Below are positions 1 through 10,377 of a DNA stretch of 64,000 bases, piece by piece. The translations under genes were made by a program, and so were the position numbers. A model generated the notes under the pieces. The model made no database searches. It had not been told where the DNA came from and was given only the letters and a program-made list of their open reading frames with translations. Position 1 is the first letter of the stretch, and each line of letters starts with the position of its first letter. The stretch comes from Asterias amurensis (Eukaryota > Echinodermata > Asteroidea > Forcipulatida > Asteriidae), in contig NC_092669.1 of the NCBI RefSeq assembly GCF_032118995.1, forward strand, positions 9,423,501-9,487,500, read 5' to 3'.

Positions 1-2166
1 GAATCAATATGGAGTGTGGATGAGGGACCCGGAGGTGAATCCTGACTATGTGTATTATCATAAGTAAGTATGGAAGTAACACACATAAATTGAGTAGGAT
101 TTGAAACTTCATGGTGGAAATACGATATGGAAAGGTTTGCGGTAACACCATGTAATGAGTTATCTCTAATGATTTGGGGTGGTTCTGAAAAGAACCTTTG
201 GTTTCCAGTCGACGTTTCGATCAGTATGCTCTGGAGATAGAAAATGATCAGAGCATACTGATCGCAACGTCGAGTTGAAACCACCGTTCTTTTCAGAACA
301 ACCCCATAGAGATAGACATTACATAGTCTTACCGTAGGACTAAACCTTTCTATAACACATCATGTAACATTGACTAAGGGGATACCGGACTATTGGTATT
401 AGAGGACGATCAGTTATTATAAAATGTATACCAGTACCAATCCTCTAGAGAACTCCTCTGGAATACAATCAAAGACAAGTGTCTTTTTGATTTCCAGAAC
501 CCTGACTAAAAAAGTGGCAACCGAATCCAATGAACTTAATACAGTTTGGTTTGGTGTTTATTTGAAAACCCAGAAATATAGGTACCTTATCGTATTAAAC
601 AACCTTGCTGACCTGTTTAGTATTGAATGAGACCGAAAACCGGTTTTTAATAAAGGAATAAAAAGGTAGCTCTTAAACGGCCGTTAAACCGGTAGGGTCG
701 TTGCCGTGTGACAAAGGCCCGAGCCGAAGGCGAGGGCGTTTATCGCTCGGCCACGACCCTGCAAGGTTTTAAAAGGCAGTTTAAGAACGAGTCACTACTC
801 TATTATTCCCATCCATAGATGCCTTTTTGGTTAAAAGGCGTAATCAACTAAGAAAACTCATGTAAAACTCATCTGTTTTCCGACGTCCTTGAGCTCTGTA
901 CATGTGCTGCGTTTTTATGACTGAGACAGTTTTCGGATATGCTTCGTGCGCGTAGTAGTCTTGGTGCATGCAAGACGTTTCTCGTTTTCCTTTCACACAC
1001 AGCGCGCGGCCAAGACCAGCGCGTATAGTATCCGAAAACAACCGGTCATAAACAGAGCTCCAGCTGGTCATTATCAACCGTTTAAACACCCCCACGTGTT
1101 GGCTCCACCAATAGGAGTAGCGAAAATGTCTGAGGTATTTATGAATAAACTTTTAAAGTGTCGAGTTTTAACAAGGTTTGGTATGGTTGTTGATGTTTTC
1201 ACCGAGACAAAAATTGTCAAAAAATAAGATCTTCGTGTTTTTAAGCAGCTTTGATTACATCATTATAGGACTCAAATATTAATAATGTGGGAGTGTCAGA
1301 ACATTATCCGTGATACGGGACGAAGGCGCAACTAAACAAATAACAAACATCTAATTGTGCGGTACACATTAATGATTATTTTTACAGTGCAATAAAAATG
1401 TATCCGAATACTTCCCTGTTTCAACAGTTACACATCCTCGAGTCAAACTGTGAAGTTTGGAGGCAGTATGAGTGTTGGTGCTTTCCAGCGGTCTAAAACC
1501 CATTGGATTAAAGGAGAAACTCTCCAACACATCAAGGAGGCGATCGTCTACAACAGCTCCCTCTATGCATACTCTGAGGAACGAGTGGCATACACGACAA
1601 CGAGCTATGATTATCGTGGGCGCCTGAGGACAGAAACAAACTATCGTACTGACAAGAAACTGTCCAAGATCACAGGGGGCTCTTCACCGGATTCGAACAT
1701 GACTATCGACTCAGACGGCGTGGTGAGTACGCGGGACATTGCGTCAGATACACCCCTTGATCGGATCGCTTACTCCGGTCCAAGTGACGTTCCAAAGATG
1801 GACCTGAGCGTAGATGAATCTGGACTGTGGCTGATATACAGTAATGAACTGGAGATGCTCGTCGTTAGTAAAGTGGATGAAGAAACGCTGGAGTTTGAGC
1901 GTACAGTTGAGAGTTCTTACCCGAAGAATAGCGTTGGGAACTGCTTCATCATCTGCAGGAAGGTCTACTGTCTGAACGGGGCCATGAGGTACGACTCTAG
2001 GGTGGCTTTCTTCATGGACACTGACAGTGGCTTCGAAGGATTCGTCAATGTCCCTTTCATCATCAAGTACGGGAGCCTATCATCGATTGAGTATAACCCA
2101 CGTGACCAGCTGCTGTATGGCTGGGACAATGGCCATGCAGTTGTGTACAGTCTTACTTTCGAGTGA
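1..2166 (+). CDS. Olfactomedin-domain protein, last two exons (5' part outside window)
   Basis: Two exons join in phase. The first (2-63) encodes NQYGVWMRDP followed by VYYH, the G-x-W-M-x-D-P signature at the start of olfactomedin domains, and ends at a GTAAGT donor after two bases of a codon. The second (1428-2166) follows a ttcaacag acceptor that supplies the missing third base. It carries the rest of the domain: MDLSVDESGLWLIYSN, LVVSKVD, the Cys-containing GNCFIICRKVYCLN strand, and the terminal block YNPRDQLLYGWDNGHAVVYSL. The stop comes directly after the domain, as in noelin, gliomedin and OLFML proteins. Olfactomedin domains are five-bladed propellers, usually secreted, that work in adhesion and matrix assembly. 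The N-terminal region (coiled coil or collagen) that would identify the subfamily is outside the window, so no symbol is given. Domain call is secure; exon junction is inferred. Confidence 0.9.
174..306. repeat. Foldback (MITE-like) element in olfactomedin intron
   Basis: Imperfect palindrome of about 130 bp. The outer arm TGGTTCTGAAAAGAAC returns as GTTCTTTTCAGAAC, and an inner arm around GATCAGTATGCTCT returns as AGAGCATACTGATC across a short spacer. No coding capacity. It is likely a non-autonomous foldback element; no clear target duplication is visible. Confidence 0.7.
668..791. repeat. Foldback element
   Basis: Imperfect inverted repeat. The left arm contains CTCTTAAACGG then TAGGGTCGT, and the right arm contains CACGACCCT then AGTTTAAGAAC. 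The loop is rich in CGAGCC-type sequence. It lies in the olfactomedin intron. Confidence 0.55.
886..1066. repeat. Foldback element
   Basis: Inverted repeat in the olfactomedin intron. GTTTTCGGATA (from 929) pairs with TATCCGAAAAC (to 1039), and outer arms GAGCTCTG and CAGAGCTC extend the stem. Open frames on both strands here are a by-product of the palindrome. Confidence 0.6.
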
Positions 2167-2288
2167 CACCCTAACATACGAACACGCAACATCCCGCCAC
2201 GAGTGTCGATTAAACAACGGCTACGGGATACTCTCAATATTTCAACTATTACCTTTTTATGGCCAAAAAGACATCGTAGATACCGATT

Positions 2289-2294
2289 AATAAA
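2289..2294 (+). terminator. Polyadenylation signal of the olfactomedin gene
   Basis: AATAAA lies about 123 bp after the olfactomedin stop codon and is the first canonical signal downstream. It is assigned by position only. Confidence 0.5.
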
Positions 2295-2730
2295 CATGTT
2301 ACGCTTACAATTTGCATAATAGTAATAAATAATTTAAGTCAAAATGTACCTCTCCGCGCGGCTTTTTCAGCTGAGAGTCAAAATTGTTTATGCAAGTTGA
2401 CGTCATTGGCGCCTTTTCCCAATGGGTTTGTGCACAGTTCTCCAGCTTTGCCCAATTGAAAGCGCTATTTTCCACATCAAAAAGCGCCAACGAAGTCACA
2501 ATTCCTTTGTCGCGCGGGTTTGTTTGACCTCACGTTATTCAGAGTTTTGCCTTGGAGTGTTTTTAATCGGAGAAAAAACATTTTTACCATGTTTTAACGT
2601 GAGGCAAGAGACTCGTTATATTACGACTGCATCTATAAAAAAAATGCAACAACTATATATTTCTGAGCATTCTGTGGCCGGCCTTTAAAGTTAAGAGCAT
2701 AGTAATAATTCTATATCATACGAAGCTTAA

Positions 2731-3520
2731 AGTCACCTGGAAGTGGTATTTTGTCAAAATGAAGCTTTTGTCACTAAAAATATGTGTTTTTTATGAGTGG
2801 AATATGAATAAACAATTAACTAGTTTCCATGTTATTTACAAGTTTGAAAATAAGCCCGACCCGAGAGGGCGCTGTTTGTGACGTCAATCGAGGCGCGATG
2901 TATCGCATGCAGTGCCAAAACAAGATAGTGACGCTTGGCGCAAGCTAAAAACATGCCCTCAAGGTTTAAACAATACCTCGTTTTTTTCTTCACGTTAGGC
3001 AAATGCTTCTTTAGGTTCGTTACGTCTGTCAGGTACCTTCTTTGACTTCCCAACTAGCTGGAAAAATTGTTGGGATGGCGTCATGTTTTTGAAAAGAACT
3101 TTTCTATTCATGTCAAAATGTTAAGTGTATTCCGGATTCTCGAAGCACGACGGCTCGAAGAGTTTGCTGCACAGCGCTGGAAAAGACTTGCAAACTGACC
3201 CCATCTTTAGTTGCTTTACTGTCCAGCAGCAATACACCTGGTCGACATTGCCGGAAAAATGCAACAAAAAAACTTTTTCGAAACGTACAAACTCACGACT
3301 AGGACTTGAATGTACTTGCACGTACGTGTGTTCGATGTGCGATCGAGGCAAAGTCTGCCTCGATTGACGTCACAAAAGGGGTAGGCGGAGTCACCCGCAC
3401 AACAACTTTATTTATTCTTTAAACTTAAAATCGTTAAAAACAATTACTGAATTTTTTTATTGTTCAGGAACATATACTCTAGTGTTGGAAGAAGAAAAAA
3501 ATATATATTTCCAGGTGACT
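2731..3520. mobile_element. T3 element copy 1: 790-bp TTAA-flanked non-autonomous DNA transposon
   Basis: Terminal inverted repeats AGTCACCTGGAA and TTCCAGGTGACT are each flanked directly by TTAA (2727-2730 and 3521-3524). This is the target-duplication pattern of piggyBac-type elements. A second copy at 29913-30716 matches along its length, including the terminal repeats and the interior GAGAGGGCGCTG and TGACGT segments. No transposase frame is present, so mobilisation in trans is inferred. Confidence 0.85.
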
Positions 3521-3524
3521 TTAA

Positions 3525-5700
3525 AGCAAGTTGAAGTTATTATCCTTTTGGTAAATTAGTATTATTGTTTCATTTTAGGACTAATTATATTTTACGCGTG
3601 ACCCCGTGTCGATTAGTGTAGAAAATGTGTAAGCACTGCTGTTGTTCACAGAATGGCAATGGTATACAAAATTTACCCCTAAAAATAGAAAAACCCAATT
3701 ATCACGATTATAAACACTTCAAATAACTAAAAACAAAAAGAACATTATTTTATCAGTGTAAATAGTGAACATTTTGTCACCCAATGTTAGGAGAGAAACC
3801 CAAAATGCAATACTGCATGAGCTTTTGCGGTATAAGATGGGGTAGAACATTTCACTTTCAAGTACTACGTTAATGGAAAGTTGTCGCACATTTTAAGAAA
3901 AGGAGCGTGACGTCCTGTAACGCTTTGACAAATTGTGTTTTCCTATAACATTCTTCTGCGTGGACATTATTCGCTGTGGGGTTTCGGTGATACCTAAAAA
4001 ACGAGACCACCTCTTGAAATGACATTTTTTACAGGTTTACATTTTTTTGTATATAACTACACTTCTTTAGGATTAAAACTTCAAAAACAGAAAAAAATCG
4101 GATTACTCTTTGATACTTTATGTCAGGTGTTTGCAAAAAGCGAGACTAACCGATGAAATAAATAACGCTGTACGAATCGTTATTTCACTTGGAATTTATG
4201 TAGGCCTCTACAACACGCTATGTGAGTGTAGAGCGTCAGTAACGATTAACCTAAACCTGTCTATGTCTCTTCTTATACAACAACAATGTGTTTTGGGATA
4301 TTATGCCATAATGCCAGAGGTTAGCCATCTCCCTGACTACCCAAAGGAAAATACAGTTTTCAGAAAAACAACACCTTTACAATATAAAAGTAAAATATTT
4401 CTATGTCCTCATTTTGGGGAAAAAAGAGAAAATGAACTGTTTAGATTAAAATTAAGCTTTGCATTATTTTGTATGCTCAATCGTTCATTGATAATAAAGC
4501 CAGATTGGAACTGTTCGGTTATCAAAACCTTTCAACTCTTTGTTCTTGATATTTTTTAAATCTATTTTTATGTAATTATTAATTATGTTTTTCATCTATT
4601 GTAGCGATAAGTGAATGAACAGTTCAGAATAACGGCTGAAAAATATTAGTGTTGACAACACAAAACATCGATTATGATCAAGCGCAAACGAGCTTTTCCT
4701 CCTAGCCAGTCAAAGTAGTGTTTAGTGGAGACCAATGATAACACCCAACGCAATGAATCTCACGACGTCTCACTTAGTGTATGCAGGCTGGCAGACCTCC
4801 AAGCTTGGTGGGAGAGGTTAGCTCAAGCTCTAGTAGACCTTTGTGTTGGAACGTCACAGCCAGTGTTTTAGCATAGAGCTCAGTGTTTTAGCAAACAATG
4901 TTAACAACGTATGGGAAGCCATCGGTACAAAAGCAAAAGCAGATGCAAAACAATTATGTAACAATGTAACACAAAATGTGCCAAATTAGTGAGTACTTTT
5001 TTTAAACAAACCAGCCAAAACTTGGAAGTATTTTTTTGTATTGAAATTTTGTCACAACATCAGTTTAAAAGAATTAGTTTTGCTAACATTCGGCCATCCA
5101 TACCAACCAACGTGGTTTGTTTACCTATAGTAGAAATTGGTTGCCACCAGAGAACCAATTTCATAGAGCTGCTTAAGCAAAAAATTTGCTTAAGCACGAA
5201 AATAGCTCGCTTATTTTTCACATTACTGGCAAAAGTTTCATGCCATATACATTGCTTGTGACTGGTATTTAGCTGTGGTTTACTTAGCATAGCAATCGAG
5301 TGGAGTCTTGGCCAGTAATCTGATTTTACTAAGCAAAGATTTTTTTGGCCTATGTAGGCCTACATTAGTTTTTATAAAAAGCATTTAATAAAAACGTCAC
5401 CGCGGAAACAAAAACCACGCCATCAACTCCTCCCCTAAACATTCTTTTTCATAGCGCCCTCTACTTTTATCAACCCTCTTCAGTCCTTTCATGGGGAGAG
5501 TCGTGAATAACTGGGGCCACATTATTTTCTGACACAGTGCTTTCTCATTATGTAACATCGATTGTAATCACGACGTATACACACCACAATTGTTTTACTA
5601 TAAAGTATTTTCCGCCGATGCACATTTATTTTGAATTGTTTACTGAAGTTAACTGCAAAAAAAAAACTGGGGCGTTGAAATTTACACCACGGGTATTGTC
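3525..5700. other. Gene-free stretch
   Basis: AT-rich sequence between the T3 element and the Penelope fragment. A 149-codon open frame at 4110-4559 (+) has no recognisable domain, no splice context and unbiased composition, and I do not regard it as a gene. The only repeat recognised is a degraded F2-type fragment near 5140-5290. Confidence 0.5.
5140..5290. repeat. F2 foldback family, degraded fragment
   Basis: Contains CCAATTTCATAGAGCTGCTTAAGC followed by AGCAAAAAATTTGCTTAAGC-like sequence, split here for length. It matches the left arm of the F2 element at 62405-62818. The right arm is not clear. Confidence 0.5.
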
Positions 5701-5869
5701 ACCATGGGCGTCAATCAGCCCCCTTCGATATATTTTGGAGGGTGGGGGACACTCTATCAAATGTCCCCACTCAAAATTGGCCCAAGACTGTGCCACATAG
5801 TTTCTAAAATGCAAAATTTTCCGAGCCCGCTACCGCACGCCGTGAAGGCTTCTCTGACACACGAATGCA

Positions 5870-6103
5870 TCGATGACAGATTTGCACCTCCCCCTTGAAA
5901 GAGTGGATGAGGCTGAGAGATTCAAACGCAATGTCCCCACTGAAGATGAACCGTCGGCCCCTCAATCCACAGTCATTAACCTCTCATCATGTACCCTTTT
6001 AGATGCAGAAAATGACCTTCTCTCCAAGGGATACCACTTCTGCCCACTCCTCCCACAGTCAATCAGGTTGAGCTTAGTCAGGACCTTACTGACTTCTACC
6101 GTA
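5870..6103 (+). mobile_element. Penelope-like retroelement, N-terminal part
   Basis: The translated region contains VINLSSCTLLDAENDLLSKG followed by FCP, closely matching the conserved N-terminal block of Penelope-like element proteins (VxNLSSxxLTxxExxLLSKGLxFCP). Similarity continues in another frame with VNQVELSQDLTDFYR and breaks exactly where the LINE tail begins at 6104. The reverse-transcriptase part resumes at about 8780 on the same strand, so the LINE block appears to have inserted into this element. Penelope-like elements encode a reverse transcriptase and usually a GIY-YIG endonuclease. The copy is decayed. Confidence 0.7.
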
Positions 6104-7160
6104 GATAGATAGATAGATAGTTTATTTCTTTTTACATTCGTGGCCAACGGCCAAATTACAGTAACAATTACAGTACATACCAAAAATTTTACATACAGAA
6201 ATAGTTACATATAAAAATATACAAGTTTTTATATATAAAATATAACGCCATTGGAGGCTATATTAAAATTTACAAAGAGACGTGAACAAACCACCATCAA
6301 AACACACACAAATGAAAGCACTACCTATTAAGTAAATTAACAAAATAAGGAATGGGACTGTTTTTAAAACATGAAGTTCTTGTTCTTAACCGGGAGAAAT
6401 TATTAGCACTCCGTAGACTGCGGTAATGACTCTCACATCTAGTAGGAGGGAGAAGATCCATGGTGTGAGTAGATTTTGGAAGGCCCTTCTCCCTCCTACT
6501 AGACAAAGATTCAAGCTCGCAGTCTCGGAGTGCGTTGTGGTAAGAAGTAAAGTGATTACCCGGGACTATTCGGCATGCTCGCCGTTGAAGAGTTTTTAAT
6601 TGTGAAGATTGTTTAAGTGTAATAGAGGAGTGCCGTACGGCATCAGCATAATCAAACAAAGGAAAAATATACCCTTAATAAACAGTGACAAGCTCGGTCT
6701 AGTAAACCCACATTTTTTTAAGCAGACGAAGCATGTACAGTTTGCAGTTAGCTTTGTTAGACATCTCAGAAATAATTTTGTTCCATTGGAAGTTATTTTG
6801 TACCCAAACTCCAAGAATTTTCACTTGGTCAACAAACTGAAGAGGGCATTAACTGATCTTAAGAATTGCGGGGACAGGGGATTGGTCTTTTGTAACATAT
6901 CTGGAAGGCCTGTCACTTGGATGGATTTAAGCAAAGCATATTATTATCACACCGTTGACTAAATTTTGAGTGTTTCCTGAAGCTGGCTTTTACACAACAA
7001 AGAACGATTTTCAGCTAGTGTCAAATCGTCAACATGCTTCCAACGATTCATATTGTCAGGTACATCTTCAACGGCATCATTAATAATGACTTGGAAACAG
7101 ATCGGTCCAAGCTTGTACCTTGTGGGAGGCCAACTGTATGAGTTTTGTATGTAGACAAAG
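6104..7160 (-). mobile_element. Non-LTR retrotransposon (LINE), 5'-truncated 3' end
   Basis: Read on the minus strand the segment starts at a GLPQGTSLGP-like block and passes INDAVEDVP. It then reaches RWKHVDDLTLAE (the catalytic xxDD box), KILGVWVQNNFQWN, and the tail region with LKTLQRRACRIVPG and ESLSSRREK. These are reverse-transcriptase motifs and the C-terminal tail typical of Jockey/CR1-superfamily LINEs. The 3' end is a (TAGA)n microsatellite at 6104-6120, as CR1-like LINEs often have. Frameshifts separate the blocks, so the copy is dead. It is inserted into the Penelope-like element. Confidence 0.8.
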
Positions 7161-7164
7161 TTTG

Positions 7165-8382
7165 ATTATATCATGATTTTCTTCCTCCATGATGGTGAAA
7201 TTGACATCGATACATTTCGACAGGACATTCTTGATTCTGAATTATACACAGCTCCATCAACAGATCTCAACCAGTTAGTTGAACAGTATGAGTCAGTTCT
7301 GAGCAATCTCCTAGACAAACACGCCCCCTTGATCACTGGAACAATTACGTGTCGCCCAAATGCACCTTGGTATAATGACAGTCTACACAAACTCAAATCG
7401 GAACTGAGATGTTTAGAGCGTGGATGGCGAGCCTCGAAACTTGAGATTGATCGACACATATTTAGAGCTAGGGGTCGTCAATACAATCAAATGATTCATA
7501 AGGCTAAAAACGGCTACCACTCTGCTCAACTGGAGAACTGCAGTATGCATGAGCTCTTTCACAAGGTGGATAAGTTGTGCAAAACATCACCAGCAAAAAC
7601 TCTCCCATCTACCGACACCTCACAAGTACCACTAACAGCTTTGCTCATTACTTTAGTGAGAAAATTGAACGCAAAGCTATGGAGCTTCAAGAAAATCCGA
7701 CTACAGATGTTTCACATATTCAATTTCAGATGTGTGAATCCGACTTTCAGACATTTGAACCTGTTTCTACACTGCAAATCATTCGACTCATAGCCAGTTC
7801 TCCGACATCTACCAGCAGTCTTGATCCAATTCCAACTGGTCTTCTCAAAAAATGTGCTAATGAACTTGCACCAGTTATTTGTTGTACTGTCAACAGGTCT
7901 TTCGCTTTGACACATTTTCCAGACATATTAAAATGTGCACACATCAAGCCACTGATAAAGAAACCTCAGATGGATCCTGAAGATCTCAAGAATTATAGAC
8001 CAGTCTCCAACTTGAAGTTCTTGTCAAAAACTGTTGAGCGTGCGGCAGTTGTTCAAATGCAGAACTACCTGTCAACAAACAACCTAAATGCAACTATGCA
8101 ATCAGCGTATCGGAAAAATCATAGTTGTGAAACTGCCCTGCTTCGTGTCATCAATGACCTACTGCTTGCGAAGCAGTCCTACTGTTATTAGACTACACAG
8201 CAGCATTTGACACTATTAATCACATTCTTTTTGATCGGCTAGAGCAGAGATTCGGATTTCACAACAATGCTCTCAAGTAGCTTCAATCTTATTTCACCAA
8301 TCGCAGTCAGTCAGTAGTCATTGGAGATCAGATATCATCAAACCAGTTCCCTCGACGCGGAGTCCCTCAAGGCTCCGAGACT
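7165..8382 (+). mobile_element. CR1/L2-like LINE fragment, endonuclease-RT linker and N-terminal RT
   Basis: Contains the linker region LLDKHAPLITGTITCRPNAP followed by WYNDSLHKLK, then the RT N-terminus LDPIPTGLLKKC, LIKKPQMDPEDLKNYRPVSN, SAYRKNHSCETALLRVINDL, LDYTAAFDTINH and RRGVPQGS. Two overlapping frames and one internal stop show decay. It ends abruptly after GVPQGS, before the catalytic xxDD block. It sits head-to-head with the minus-strand LINE but belongs to a different family (GVPQGS here, GLPQGT there). Confidence 0.85.
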
Positions 8383-8544
8383 CGAATAGTCGGGCCTCGG
8401 AGTCGCAACTTTTACACTAGTTTGATGAACAAGATGCCTTACGGCATATTGTTTGGCACAGGCGCAATATATTAAAGTTAACGCTGAATGGATTGAAAGA
8501 TTGTGTTACTGGTGAAAAACAATCAGATTGTGTTCCGTAAAGTA

Positions 8545-8722
8545 AATTAAGACCCTTTTCAAAACCGCGGCTTCGGCATTGGATTCGGCTTCAGGCTCTG
8601 TCCTCATGTCTGTCGCCCCAGAGGACTCATGCAAAGCATGCGCAATTGTTAAAACGACCACGGGGACAAGCTAGCCTGAGCCGAATCCAAAGTCGAAGCC
8701 GTGGTCTTGCAAAGGGCCTTTC
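8545..8722. repeat. Foldback element
   Basis: Arms CCCTTTTCAAAACCGCGGCTTCG and CGAAGCCGTGGTCTTGCAAAGGG are related inverted repeats, with inner arms GGATTCGGCTTCAGGCT and AGCCTGAGCCGAATCC. The spacer is about 90 bp. Confidence 0.7.
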
Positions 8723-8724
8723 GC

Positions 8725-9495
8725 AGTTGTGAATGGTCGGAAAACATGCTAATTATCTCGCACTCTGCGCACGGACTGTGCAGGTTGTTAGCTCAAAAAT
8801 TAATTTCACAGGTTTCTCTCCTTGGTCGACTGTAGAACAGCCAGGTTTTACATCCTTCCCAAGATACACAAACCAGACAACCCAGGAAGACCCATCATAT
8901 CTGGCAATGGTTCCCCCACTGAGAAAATTTCTCTTTTTGTTGACAGTTTTCTCAAGCCGTTAGTGCCGCAGATTTCATCATATTCATGACACCCCAGATT
9001 TCCTCCGCAAAATCACAGGTATTCAGAAGCAGGTCCCTAACACAGCCATCATCGGTACTTTTGATGTAACCTCTCTATACACCAACATTCCCCAAGATGA
9101 AGGGATTGCTGCCTGCTCTTCAGCTTTGGCCAAGAGTGGTCACACGTCACACATCACCGCCAATTTCTGACGTTGTATCTTTGTGCAACATGTTCTACCA
9201 ATTATTTCATGGGTAAGAATTTCCTACAGGTACAGGGGTCGATTTCACAAAGAGTTAGGACCAGTCCTAACTTAGGACTAGTCCTAGGAGATATACAAAT
9301 TGCATGGATAGTCCTAAGTTAGGACGAGTAACTGGTCCTAACTCGAGATAAGACTAGTCCTAACTCTTTGTGAAATCCACCCCTGGTCACTGCAATGAGC
9401 ACACGTATGGCACCATCAATGGCGTGCCTTTTCATGAGACATCTTGAACAGCGCATGTTGGCATCCAGCCCCTTGCCGTCCCTGGGTCTGGTGGC
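8725..9495 (+). mobile_element. Penelope-like retroelement, reverse-transcriptase part
   Basis: The translation contains a decayed FLPKIHKPDNPGRPIISGNG-type block around 8850-8920, then LVPQISSYIHDTPDFLRKI and GTFDVTSLYTNIPQDEGI. After a foldback insertion (9234-9385) it continues with MAPSMACLFMRHLEQRML and WWRYIDKISFV. These are diagnostic Penelope-like RT motifs; the last corresponds to the WWRYIDDIF catalytic box. With 5870-6103 it forms one interrupted, decayed copy. Confidence 0.8.
9234..9385. repeat. F1 foldback element, complete copy inside Penelope-like RT
   Basis: The ends AGGGGTCGATTTCACAAAG and CTTTGTGAAATCCACCCCT are inverted repeats, and the interior is built from repeated TTAGGACTAGTCCTAA units. 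It splits the Penelope-like RT reading and is therefore younger. Other copies or fragments lie at 18160-18245, 27831-27955, 33411-33583 and 38975-39012. Confidence 0.85.
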
Positions 9496-9540
9496 GCTAT
9501 ATCGATAAGATCTCTTTCGTCTGAACAAGCGATGAAGCAA

Positions 9541-10210
9541 GCCTCACAGTTTTGGGCAGATTACTAATTTGTCTGGGCGGATTACTAATTTGCCCGGGCA
9601 ATACCAGTATAAAGTGAAGTATACCTTTGGGTTTTAACGAATCGATTGTTTTAATCTTGGGAAATTTAGATATATATATTTTTTTAGATATCGCAAAATC
9701 CGGAGCGGCATGTCTACATAGGAAGAATAATCCCAAATCATTTTATAAAAAAATCTGAGAAAAGTTTCTGACTGTAGTGTTAGTCAGCATCCACGTTTTG
9801 GGGATAGTGAAATGAAAAAAAAAAAAATACTTCATTTCTTCCGAAAGCTGCTTTATAGCTGTACATCTAGCCAATTATTTTAAAATTTATTATATATATA
9901 TAATTTGACAACTGGCAATAAGTGTAAAAGTTAAAAACCTCAGCAGTTATAAACATGTAAAAAACATTAATTGAATGTACATTAGCCGAGTAATTTGAAT
10001 TGTCTATAATTTCAAAGATTGGTTTCACCTAACGTATACTATTTCCCTATGGACATGTTGTCTTTGATTGGGCGATTTGGGCTAAACAAGATGATTCAAG
10101 GCTAAAATAATGATTTACATTAATGTCCCTTGTTTTGAGTCAAAATTATTGTTATACAAAATTTCGGACCGTGCTAAGAAAACCACACGATTTCGAAGGA
10201 TATTAACCTG
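9541..10210. other. Gene-free AT-rich stretch downstream of the NXPE gene
   Basis: I see no gene. A short TATA run lies near 9890-9902. Part of 10170-10230 resembles the T2 family interior (AAAACCACACGATTTCG), but it is too decayed to delimit. Confidence 0.4.
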
Positions 10211-10216
10211 GATCAT

Positions 10217-10222
10217 TTTATT
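10217..10222 (-). terminator. Polyadenylation signal of the NXPE gene
   Basis: AATAAA on the minus strand, about 156 bp after the NXPE stop codon. Assigned by position. Confidence 0.4.
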
Positions 10223-10377
10223 ATACTTTTAAACAAACCACAACAATCGCTTTTATAGCACAAAGCGCACAATCCGAAAATAATGACCCCATATTGCTTC
10301 ATCAATTCTTCATTTTTGGATTGCCCATGGAGAGAGCCCAATCAAAATCAACCATGTGGGATCCATCGCTTCTTTCC

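Noticed and set aside
4110-4559. 149-codon open frame (+)
   Set aside because: No recognisable domain or splice context, AT-rich composition like its surroundings; most likely chance.
6104-8382. One LINE with a twin-priming 5' inversion, suggested by the head-to-head RT pieces
   Set aside because: Both halves contain the PQG block and differ there (GVPQGS versus GLPQGT), and the flanking protein sequences fit different families; two independent fragments are more likely.
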